The notes under the pieces are model-generated. The model had not been told where the DNA came from, searched no databases, and was given only the letters and a program-made list of their open reading frames with translations. From assembly GCA_031407985.1 (NCBI GenBank), contig JANOJB010000189.1, positions 12,902 through 76,901 on the forward strand: a DNA stretch of 64,000 nucleotides, given 5' to 3'. Both the position numbers and the translations under genes were made by a program. Below, piece after piece: positions 18,246 to 25,904 of the stretch. Numbering within the stretch: the first letter of the stretch is position 1; the number at the start of each line of letters is the position of its first letter. This DNA comes from FEN-1088 sp031407985. GTDB lineage: Bacteria; Myxococcota_A; Polyangia; Fen-1088.

Positions 18246-19460
18246 ATGCAGGTCTTCGTGGCGCGACAACCGATCTTCGATACCCGGCGCCGAACCGTGG
18301 CGTACGAGCTGTTGTTCCGGTCCAGCATCGACAATTGGTTCCCCGCCGGGACCGATGGCGACGCGGCATCGTCGCGCGTGATCGCCGATGCCATGGCAAC
18401 GTTCAGTTTCGACGCGCTGACCGCGGGCAAGAAAGCCTACGTGAACGTGACGCGGCGGGTATTGTGCGAAGGTTTGTACAGCGTGCTGCCGCCCAGACGC
18501 ACGGTGATCGAGCTGCTGGAGAACGTCGAGGCCGATACGCAAACCGTCGCGGCCGTGCGTTCGGCGCGTGCCGCCGGCTACGACGTGGCGCTGGACGACT
18601 TCGTGGCGCGCCCGTCTCTGGAGCTTCTGCTGCCCCTCGCGAATATCCTGAAGGTCGATTTCTTGGCGACGAACCCCGGCGAACGCCTCCGCATCAGCGA
18701 GAGCAACCGTGGCAAGAAGGTCACCCTGCTGGCCGAGAAGGTGGAAACCGCGGCCGACGTGCGCGAGGCCGAGGAACTGGGATACACGTTGTTCCAGGGG
18801 TACTTCTTCCAGCGCCCCGAGATGATTTCGCGCGAGGATATCCCGCCGTCGAAACTGACGTACGTGCGGTTTTTGCGCGAGCTGCAAAAGGTCACGCTGG
18901 ATTTCGATGGCATCGAAGCCGTCATCAAACACGACGTGTCGCTGTCGGTGAAGCTGCTGAAGTTTCTGAATTCGGCCGCGTTCGGCTGGCGCAGCCGCGT
19001 CACGTCGTTGAAACAAGCGCTGGTGCTGCTGGGCGAGCGTCCGTTTCGAAAATGGGCGTCGTTGATCGCCGTCGTCGGCATGACCGGCGATCGTCCGCCC
19101 GAACTGGCGCTGGTCAGTCTGGCGCGTGCGAAGTTCGCCGAGACGCTGGCTCCGTTGGCGGGGCTGCACGGCGCCGAACTGGACGCGTTCCTGGTCGGCC
19201 TGTTGTCGGCGCTAGACGCGATGGTGGGCCGCCCGCTGACAGAATTGCTGGCCGAGATCTCGGTGTCGCCCGAAATCGACGCCGCCCTACTGCGGGATGA
19301 CACCATGCTTGGTTGTGTCCGCGCGCTGGTGCTGGCCTACGAACGCGCCAACTGGACGGACGTGGCGACGCTGGCGAAACGCCTGAAGATCGCCGAAGAC
19401 CGCTTGCCCGAGATCGCGACCGCGTCGATGGCCTGGGCCACCGAGACGATGCCGGTCTAA
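18246..19460 (+). CDS. EAL-HDOD signalling protein (YuxH-like) with degenerate EAL
   Basis: 404 aa. The ATG at 18246 gives MQVFVARQPIFD, the usual start of this family; an in-frame ATG at 18228 is possible. Residues about 1-190 are an EAL-like domain in which the E-A-L signature is replaced by YELLFR and other metal-binding acids are missing. It should not cleave cyclic di-GMP but may bind it or a partner. Residues about 195-380 are an HDOD domain (VKLLKFLNSAAFGW, then VLLGERPFRKW). Such proteins act in stress, motility or cell-cycle signalling. The degenerate state is family knowledge plus the visible residues; the partner is unknown. Confidence 0.85.
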   Translation: MQVFVARQPIFDTRRRTVAYELLFRSSIDNWFPAGTDGDAASSRVIADAMATFSFDALTAGKKAYVNVTRRVLCEGLYSVLPPRRTVIELLENVEADTQTVAAVRSARAAGYDVALDDFVARPSLELLLPLANILKVDFLATNPGERLRISESNRGKKVTLLAEKVETAADVREAEELGYTLFQGYFFQRPEMISREDIPPSKLTYVRFLRELQKVTLDFDGIEAVIKHDVSLSVKLLKFLNSAAFGWRSRVTSLKQALVLLGERPFRKWASLIAVVGMTGDRPPELALVSLARAKFAETLAPLAGLHGAELDAFLVGLLSALDAMVGRPLTELLAEISVSPEIDAALLRDDTMLGCVRALVLAYERANWTDVATLAKRLKIAEDRLPEIATASMAWATETMPV

Positions 19461-19687
19461 ACCGGCCGGTCCGAATCGCGTCCGATCTCGACGTAGGTCG
19501 AGAACGCGCGCGGCGAAGGAACCTCGTGGCCCCCCGCGACAAGACCTTCGACGTGAAACGTGATCGCCGCTCTCATCTCGCACTCCACCTCGTCCCGCGT
19601 GGATCCGGTCGCGACGCAGCCGGGCAGGTCCGGCGAGTAGGCGGAGAACCCGGTATCGGTCTTCTCGGCGACGACGAGGTACTTCAT
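19457..19687 (-). CDS. hicB: HicB-family antitoxin
   Basis: 76 aa, from the ATG at 19687. The sequence (MKYLVVAEKTDTGFSAYSPDLPGCVATG, then EVECEMRAAITFHVEGL) is the HicB partial RNase H fold with its hallmark SPDLPGC strand. A C-terminal DNA-binding domain is not seen, so this is the short form. Its ATG overlaps the HicA stop by 4 nt (ATGA), which gives the usual toxin-first hicAB operon. It should neutralise HicA and may repress the operon. Its 3' end overlaps the EAL-HDOD gene end by 4 nt, tail to tail. Confidence 0.85.
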   Translation of the reverse strand: MKYLVVAEKTDTGFSAYSPDLPGCVATGSTRDEVECEMRAAITFHVEGLVAGGHEVPSPRAFSTYVEIGRDSDRPV

Positions 19688-19878
19688 TTGAGACCCGCTT
19701 GTTTTAGCACACTGTTCAGAGTTCCCGTGGCGAGGTCGTCGCCAGGTTTGCCAGCCACCGTGACCAGGCCGGGCTTGACGGGATGCCTGAACTGTCGATG
19801 TGACCCCCTCTGGCGCGCGAGATACCAGCCGTCGGCTGAAATCATTCGGATGACGTCCCGGATCTTCGACAGAGCCAC
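19684..19878 (-). CDS. hicA: HicA-family mRNA interferase toxin
   Basis: 64 aa from a GTG start at 19878 with GGAG 8 nt upstream. The sequence VALSKIRDVIRMISADGWYL, then RQRGSHRQFRHP, ends in LNSVLKQAGLK. This is the double-stranded-RNA-binding-like HicA fold with the catalytic His in GSHRQF. It cleaves mRNA when free of HicB (family knowledge). The choice of GTG rests on homology of the N-terminus and the ribosome-binding site. It is complete and in frame, so probably functional. Confidence 0.85.
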   Translation of the reverse strand: MALSKIRDVIRMISADGWYLARQRGSHRQFRHPVKPGLVTVAGKPGDDLATGTLNSVLKQAGLK

Positions 19879-20220
19879 GCTGGATCTCCGCCACGTTGTC
19901 GGCGCCGCGAGCAACCCGTTGCCTGGTTCAGACCGCGTCGTCGAAGAGCAGAACGAGTTCTTCGTTGCCTGCGGCATCCGGATGGCTCGGATAGACATGC
20001 CCGCCGTCGCCGTCAACAACATGCTGGAGCTGATCGGGGGCACGCCCCGATGGGCGGCGCGCCTTTGGGTGGTCAACGGAGCGGTCGCGGCAATGGTCTC
20101 GTGCGCGCCCCCGTGCATGCACCGCGCCTGGAGGATCGTTCGACGCCAGCCGGCGCGCGGACGGGCCCGCGATACCCCGCCACTGAAGGCCCCGCCCCAC
20201 TCCATCCTGCGATGACACCA
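19879..20220. other. Unassigned region upstream of hicA
   Basis: No ORF here is clearly real. Both strands have open frames because of high GC. One minus-strand frame (about 19928-20060) reads HVVDGDGGHVYPSHPDAAGN and looks somewhat protein-like, but it has no good start or context. It may be a decayed gene. Confidence 0.3.
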
Positions 20221-20232
20221 GCCAGCCGCCGT

Positions 20233-20620
20233 TCCATGCTGACGATCGCCGACCAGAAGTACGAAACGTGGCTATCGGCGTTGCGCGACTGTGCACCTGC
20301 GGACGCCGCCGCGGCGAAGGCAAGTCTCCGTGCGACCCGCGGGGTCGCCATCTCCCCTGTTCGGTGGCGGCGTCGAGTGCGCGATATTTGGCTACGAGGC
20401 CGAAGCGGACTGGGTGATCGTCGCTGGGCGGCTCGGCAGCCCAGGCAACATCGCGGTCGAAGCCGACATCTGCCGGCTTCGGTCAGACGGTTTGACCGAG
20501 GCCAACAACCAACTCACCGACGCAGATCTCGACCGAATGGGCGCTCCGGCGTCTAGACGGAAGTCCGCGACCGAGGGGTTGCGCTGTCCGCCAGCGCCGG
20601 CGCCGCCACCACCCAGATGA
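20233..20620 (+). pseudogene. Possible frameshifted small gene
   Basis: The start at ATG 20236 (MLTIADQKYETWLSALRDC) reads well to about 20340. After that the protein-like sequence continues in another frame (FGGGVECAIFGYEAEADW, then VIVAGRLGSPGNIAVEADIC) to the stop near 20618. This suggests one gene of about 110-125 codons with a single frameshift near 20340-20370, or a sequencing error. I do not recognise the family. Confidence 0.35.
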
Positions 20621-20729
20621 GCCGCGGTCCACAGCGCGCGCCCATCGACTGGCTCGGGCGCCTGCTCATCGCCCGACGACCACCGAGATGCGCGGCATCC
20701 AGACGCATCGGGTAGCGCTCGGCGCCATG

Positions 20730-22151
20730 CTAGCGCGGTGGCGGGGGCGTCGCGAACCCAGAGCCACCGGGCTGATTCTGATCCTGGGCGGCGGCCACCT
20801 GCGCGGCGGCCAGCCGACGTCGCCAGGTTGGAACCGCGGCGTGCTGAGGAAAACGCTGCAACAGGTCGCGGTACGCGGCGGCAGCCTGCGCCCAGCGGCG
20901 CGCGACCATCAGCTTTTCAGCGCGATCGACCAACACGGCGACGGGATCCCCGGCCGGTTGCGACGCGGAGCTGGTCGGCGCCGACGCACCCGACGAGCGC
21001 GCGCCTGGCTCGGACACGGAGACCGGCGCGTCGGCCTCGGCCGACTCGAACCCTTTTCTCATCTTCTTCGCGCGCGAGGCTCGGGGGGACGCTTCGCGTT
21101 CCGCCTCCGAAGCGCCCGAGACCACCGAAGGTCGCGACTTCGGTGAATCCTCCTCGGCTGCTTCCTCAGCCGCCGGGGCGGCCGGCGCGCGCGGCGCCCC
21201 GGAGGGGGGCGGCCCGGTGGTTGGCTTCCGCGCGACGGACGGCGGCGGTGGGGCAAGGCCTTCCGATACATCGATCGGGACCTCACGTTCAATCGGCGCG
21301 GACTTCGCGGGAAGGCGGGTTTCCCTCTGGTCGTTCGGCCGTTGACGCTGCCCAGACTCCTTGATCGCGCCCGTCAGGAGATCATCCAGATCGTCGCGCG
21401 CCAATGCGGGTTGTTCACGTTTGCCGCCGCCGAATCCGATGGAATCCGGGCTCGCGCTGGCCTTTGCCGCTGCGTTTTCCTCCTTCTTTCTGATCGCGCC
21501 GATCGCGCCCTTGGCCTTACGCTCTGACAAGCCTTCGACCCCATCAGCAGAAACGCGCCCCGGGGAAGAACCGCGGTTCCTTGCCGTGACCTCCGGTGCG
21601 CGCCTTTTGTCGTCGGCGCGCCGTTCCTTGTCGAGATCAGGTGCGACGGTTTTGGGCACCTCGGCGACGGAGGGCGGGGGCGCTGGTTTCGGCGCCAGTT
21701 TCTCCATGGTGGCGTCCCCCAGGGGCCGGCGGGCTTCGCGGAAGATCGTCTCGCGGAACAACAACAGGGCCCCCATCGCCGCGGCCGTCGTCAGCACCGG
21801 GAACGTCCAATGCGCGCGCAGCCAGGCCAGCCACCGAGGCGTGTCCCCGCCGGCGCGCGCCACCTGGGCCCGAACCGCGTCCCGGTTGACCGTGGCCGAC
21901 GCGCGCTCGCCAGCCGCGCGCATGGCGGCCTCCATCACCCGCGACAGCACCGCCGCCGGCACCGGCTCCGCCAGGGGAGCCCGCACAACCGCGCGAGCCG
22001 CCGCGCGGGTTTGTTCAAAAGCGGCAACCTCCGACCGGCACCGCTGGCACCCGGCAACGTGCACGTCGAACGCCGCTCGCGCCTCGCCGTCGAGCTCCCC
22101 GTAAAGGAACTCGATCAGGCGCGCCTGGATATCGTCGTGCGTGAACGTCAT
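20730..22151 (-). CDS. Membrane anti-sigma factor with ZAS-type zinc motif and long disordered tail
   Basis: 473 aa. Residues about 1-50 contain the zinc anti-sigma signature H-x3-C-x2-C (HVAGCQRC). A single membrane segment follows near residues 115-132 (FPVLTTAAAMGALLLF). The periplasmic part (residues about 140-400) is a long Pro/Arg/Ala/Lys-rich low-complexity tail. It ends with a TPR-like helical segment (AEKLMVARRWAQAAAAY) at about 410-460. Its ATG overlaps the sigma gene's stop by 4 nt, so the pair is translationally coupled. It should hold the upstream ECF sigma factor inactive at the membrane until a signal arrives. Confidence 0.85.
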   Translation of the reverse strand: MTFTHDDIQARLIEFLYGELDGEARAAFDVHVAGCQRCRSEVAAFEQTRAAARAVVRAPLAEPVPAAVLSRVMEAAMRAAGERASATVNRDAVRAQVARAGGDTPRWLAWLRAHWTFPVLTTAAAMGALLLFRETIFREARRPLGDATMEKLAPKPAPPPSVAEVPKTVAPDLDKERRADDKRRAPEVTARNRGSSPGRVSADGVEGLSERKAKGAIGAIRKKEENAAAKASASPDSIGFGGGKREQPALARDDLDDLLTGAIKESGQRQRPNDQRETRLPAKSAPIEREVPIDVSEGLAPPPPSVARKPTTGPPPSGAPRAPAAPAAEEAAEEDSPKSRPSVVSGASEAEREASPRASRAKKMRKGFESAEADAPVSVSEPGARSSGASAPTSSASQPAGDPVAVLVDRAEKLMVARRWAQAAAAYRDLLQRFPQHAAVPTWRRRLAAAQVAAAQDQNQPGGSGFATPPPPR

Positions 22152-22774
22152 TTTGTCCCCGACGCGGCGGACGCGTCGTGAAATCCGGCCAAAGCCAACC
22201 GGAGTTTTTCCAAGGCATACCGCATCCGACTCTTCACCGTCGGCTCGCTGGCACCCACCGCCAGCGCGATCTCGGAGAACGGCATGTCCATTACTTCTCG
22301 CATCAAAAAAACCTCGCGCTGGTCATCGGGAAGGGCGTCGACGGCGCGATTCATCTCGGCGCCCAGTTGCCTGTCCATGGCCGCGTCCTCCGCCGGTGCC
22401 AACGTCCCCGATCCCCCCGCGATCCGATCACCCAAGACCGGACCCGATCCCTCGTCGCCCATCGGCGCGCCGGGGGCCGCCGCGTCCAACGATAGCGCCC
22501 GCCTATGAACGGCGCGGCGGGCCTGGTCGGTGCACAGATTCCGCGCGATGGTGTAAAGCCAGGTCGAAAACTTCGCGTCGCCTTTCCAGTCACCCGCCGC
22601 CCGCACCACACGCAGAAAGACCTCCTGAAGCAGGTCTTCCGCTGTGGCGGCGTCCCGAACGAACCGCCGCAGAAAGGTCCACAACGGCCGCTCGTGACGT
22701 AGGACCAGTTCCTGGAACGCCGCCACGTCCCCTGCCTGATACGCCGCCATGAGGCTCTCGTCGGTCGCCGCCAC
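22148..22774 (-). CDS. RNA polymerase ECF sigma factor (sigma-70 family)
   Basis: 208 aa from GTG at 22774; an in-frame ATG at 22750 would give a slightly short region 2. Region 2 lies at residues about 20-85 (DLLQEVFLRVVR and FSTWLYTIARNLC) and region 4 at about 140-195 (LPDDQREVFLMREVMDMPFS, then IALAVGASEPTVKSRMRYA), with the linker typical of ECF factors. It lacks region 1. The gene begins 9 nt after the stop of the secreted-protein gene and overlaps the anti-sigma gene, so all three form one operon. It directs RNA polymerase to stress- or envelope-responsive promoters; the regulon is unknown. Confidence 0.92.
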   Translation of the reverse strand: MAATDESLMAAYQAGDVAAFQELVLRHERPLWTFLRRFVRDAATAEDLLQEVFLRVVRAAGDWKGDAKFSTWLYTIARNLCTDQARRAVHRRALSLDAAAPGAPMGDEGSGPVLGDRIAGGSGTLAPAEDAAMDRQLGAEMNRAVDALPDDQREVFLMREVMDMPFSEIALAVGASEPTVKSRMRYALEKLRLALAGFHDASAASGTK

Positions 22775-22783
22775 TTACACCAA

Positions 22784-23866
22784 TCAGTAACTCACGCAGC
22801 ACCCTTGTCGCCAGCCCGAGGGTGGGGCGGCGTACCGGGTGTCGCTGGCGGGAAACGGCGTCGCGCTTTGCCGCCAGGCCAGATCGTCGGGGCCCAGGTA
22901 GGTACCGGTACCGTCAACGTTGATGCCCAGGGCCAGCAGGCCGTCGCGATCGTTGTAACGCGCGCCCAGCACGACCGCCGGGTGACCGGCGTTAGCGCGC
23001 ACGAAGTTCACCTCCTGCACCGGCGAATTGACGGCCTCGCCGAATTCGGTGCCAAGACCGGGACGGCGACGGGGTGAAGGACCTGCTTCGGCCTGCGCTT
23101 CGGCCGACCGCGACGCGGGCGGCGCGGGTGAAGCGGCGGCCGCGCTGGGGGCGCCCGACGCCTTTGATTTTCTCGCCAACGATTCCACCTCGCCCTTGTT
23201 CTCGGATTCATCGGCACTTCCGTAGCGGTCGGCGGGCGGCGACGCGCCAAGCCCGCCCGCGTCGTCGCGCCACCGGGGCCAATGCGGCGGTTGGTGATAG
23301 GGATATTGCGGCGGCGTATAGATCGGCCGCGGGCGTGGCACGTGGCGCTCGGGGAAGACCGCCACGCCGATCACGCCGACCTCGCGGGCGTTGCCGGTGC
23401 GCGCCGCGTATGAATCGGCGACGCTGGAGAAACGAAACGCGGCGACCTCGGCTCGCGACAACCGCCAGCCGTCGATGTCGACGCTGCCCCACCCGGGCAC
23501 CAGGTACCCGCGCTTGTTGCGTACGTCGGCCGCCTTGCCATCAATGGCATCGCGCCCGTCGACAGAAATCACGGCTTCGATCCGTCGCCCTGTGTGGTTC
23601 ACGACGCGCAACGTGTACCGCGCGCCGATCTGCCCCTGCACATAACTTTCACCCGCGTGCTGGAAAGTCGGCGCCACCGCGCCGTCCATCAGCACCTGCA
23701 ATTCGTATCCGCCCGTGTATGACCGCAGGGCATAACCACCCGTCGGCGGCCAGCGGGGCGCCGCGCAGGACGATGACGCGAAGCCGGCGGCGGCGGTGAA
23801 AGCGGCCAAAGAAGTGGCGATACAGGACGAGAGCATTTTGCGGCGGGAGAAGCTGCTGATGGACAT
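22784..23866 (-). CDS. Secreted protein of unknown function, first gene of the ECF sigma operon
   Basis: 360 aa. The ATG at 23866 is chosen for its strong AGGAGG 5 nt upstream; longer frames extend upstream without support. The N-terminus (MSISSFSRRKMLSSCIATSL, then AAFTAAAGFASSSCAA) is a signal peptide, possibly twin-arginine-like or lipoprotein type. Residues about 45-175 are a beta-rich domain (YELQVLMDG, YTLRVVNHTGRRIEAVISVD). A Pro/Ser/Ala-rich linker follows. A second small domain near the C-terminus ends in QGCCVSY. Position ahead of the sigma and anti-sigma genes suggests an envelope target or sensor of that system (inference). Confidence 0.75.
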   Translation of the reverse strand: MSISSFSRRKMLSSCIATSLAAFTAAAGFASSSCAAPRWPPTGGYALRSYTGGYELQVLMDGAVAPTFQHAGESYVQGQIGARYTLRVVNHTGRRIEAVISVDGRDAIDGKAADVRNKRGYLVPGWGSVDIDGWRLSRAEVAAFRFSSVADSYAARTGNAREVGVIGVAVFPERHVPRPRPIYTPPQYPYHQPPHWPRWRDDAGGLGASPPADRYGSADESENKGEVESLARKSKASGAPSAAAASPAPPASRSAEAQAEAGPSPRRRPGLGTEFGEAVNSPVQEVNFVRANAGHPAVVLGARYNDRDGLLALGINVDGTGTYLGPDDLAWRQSATPFPASDTRYAAPPSGWRQGCCVSY

Positions 23867-23951
23867 TGGGGCCTCCTGTCCCCTTGAACGCGCCACCCCC
23901 TCCAAAGATCTTCGATCGATCGCGGTCACGGCGCATCGCGCCACCCTGGTT

Positions 23952-25889
23952 CTAAAGCTCGATCTGCGTGCCGATTTCCACCACTCGGTTGGGCGGCAGC
24001 GCGAAAAAATCGGACGCCGCGCGCGAATTGCGCGACAGAAAACGAAACAGGCGTTTGCGCCAAAACGACAGGTTGCGATCCCGGACCAGGACCAGGGTCT
24101 CACGGCCAACGTAGTAGCTGGTGTCACCCGAGTTCACCTTCAACCCGTCTCGGACGCACAGGCGCAACAACTCGGGCACATCGGGTGTTTCCATGAATCC
24201 GTAGTGCGCGGTCATGGCCCAAAAACCGTAGCCGAAATTCTTAAAATGAATGCGCTGTCCCTCGGCGACCTCAGGCACGGTGTCGGTCGCGATACACAGG
24301 ATAACCACCTGTTCGTGCAGGACCTTGTTGTGCTTGAAATGGTGCAACAACACGTTCGGGATCCCGCGCCGGGTCGAGGTCAGGAACACCGCCGTACCCT
24401 TCACGCGCGGCGGCTTGCTGCGTTCGACGTCCGCGATGAACAGCTCGATCGGCAATGTCTGCGACGAGATCTTGGCCCCCAACACGCCCCGACCTCGTTT
24501 CCAGGTCGTCATGACCGCGAACACGCCCGTCGCGATCACCAAGGGGAACCAGCCACCACTGGCAATCTTCGTTACGCATGCGGCGAAAAACGCCAGATCG
24601 AACAGCAAGAATAAGGCGACCAATCCACCGGCACGCCACACGCTCCAGTTCCAGCGTTCGCGCGCGACGAAGAAGAACAACACCGAAGTGATGGCCATCG
24701 TGCCCGTGACCGCGATGCCGTACGCGTGCGCCAACCGGCCTGACTCCTGAAAACCCAGAACCAACAACACGCAGGAAACCATCAGCAGGCCGTTGACCTC
24801 TGGGATGTAGATCTGTCCCTCGGTTTTTCCCGACGTGTGAACGATGGTCATCCGCGGCGCGTATCCCAATTGAATCGCCTGACGGGTCAGCGAGAAAGCC
24901 CCCGAAATCAACGCCTGTGACGCGACCACGGCCGCAATCGTGGCAATCGCGACCATCGGATACAGCCAGCCGCTGGGAACCATCGCGTAGAACGGATTGG
25001 TGGCCTCCGGATGCTCCAGCAGCAGGGCTCCCTGACCGAAGTAGTTGATCAGCAGCGCTGGAAATACCACCGCGTACCAGGCCACCTTGATCGCGCGACG
25101 CCCGAAATGCCCCATGTCCGCGTACAGGGCCTCGCCGCCGGTGATGCACAGAACGACGGAACCAAGGACCAGGAAACCGTGAACACCGTGGTGGGCGAAA
25201 AAGCGGAAAGCGTGAATCGGATTGATCGCGTGCAGCACCTCGGGATGCCTGATCACGTGGGGCAATCCGGCGGCCGCAATCGCCCCGAACCAGATGAACG
25301 TCACCGCCCCGAACACCGTACCGATACCGCCGGTGCCCCGTTTTTGAACCAGGAATAGCGCGATCAGAATCGCGCAGGTAAGGGGCACCACCACGGGATT
25401 GAACGTCTTGGTGGCCACCGCCAACCCCTCGACCGCCGACAGCACCGAAATCGCGGGGGTGATCATGCCGTCGCCGTACAAAAGCGCAGCGCCGAACAGA
25501 CCAAGGAACGCCAGGCCAAGCGCGCGCTTACCGGCGTCAGACCGCGCGGGCCGGGCGACCAAAGCCAACAGCGCCAACACCCCACCTTCGCCCTGATTGT
25601 CGGCGCGGGTGACGAACAGAAGGTATTTGATCGAGATGACCAGGGTCAGTGACCAGAAGACCAGCGACAGGATCCCCAGGATATTGTCGGGCGTGGGGCC
25701 GACCCCGTGTGGGGCCGTCACGCACTCACGAATGGCGTACAGAGGCGAGGTGCCAATGTCGCCGTAGACCACGCCCAGCGCCCCGAGGGCCAGCTTGCGC
25801 AGATCGGCGCCGCGCGCGTGGGCCGCGGTGTGGGTGCCGGTGACCGTCGGAATATTCTCCGGCACGGGAGCAGCAGGTTGGATCGTCAT
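23952..25889 (-). CDS. kup: Kup-family potassium uptake protein (copy 2)
   Basis: 645 aa; inner-membrane K+ (H+-coupled) transporter. The family signature GVVYGDIGTSPLYA lies at residues about 35-48 after a soluble N-terminus. About 12 hydrophobic segments follow up to residue 440. The cytoplasmic C-terminal domain carries FLTSTRRGIPNVLLHHFKHN and ends in FALPPNRVVEIGTQIEL. It lies 15 nt downstream of the first kup gene and is similar to it throughout, including the C-terminal tail, so this is a tandem duplication in one operon. Full length, with no damage seen. Confidence 0.93.
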   Translation of the reverse strand: MTIQPAAPVPENIPTVTGTHTAAHARGADLRKLALGALGVVYGDIGTSPLYAIRECVTAPHGVGPTPDNILGILSLVFWSLTLVISIKYLLFVTRADNQGEGGVLALLALVARPARSDAGKRALGLAFLGLFGAALLYGDGMITPAISVLSAVEGLAVATKTFNPVVVPLTCAILIALFLVQKRGTGGIGTVFGAVTFIWFGAIAAAGLPHVIRHPEVLHAINPIHAFRFFAHHGVHGFLVLGSVVLCITGGEALYADMGHFGRRAIKVAWYAVVFPALLINYFGQGALLLEHPEATNPFYAMVPSGWLYPMVAIATIAAVVASQALISGAFSLTRQAIQLGYAPRMTIVHTSGKTEGQIYIPEVNGLLMVSCVLLVLGFQESGRLAHAYGIAVTGTMAITSVLFFFVARERWNWSVWRAGGLVALFLLFDLAFFAACVTKIASGGWFPLVIATGVFAVMTTWKRGRGVLGAKISSQTLPIELFIADVERSKPPRVKGTAVFLTSTRRGIPNVLLHHFKHNKVLHEQVVILCIATDTVPEVAEGQRIHFKNFGYGFWAMTAHYGFMETPDVPELLRLCVRDGLKVNSGDTSYYVGRETLVLVRDRNLSFWRKRLFRFLSRNSRAASDFFALPPNRVVEIGTQIEL

Positions 25890-25904
25890 CGCGACACCGA
25901 ATCC

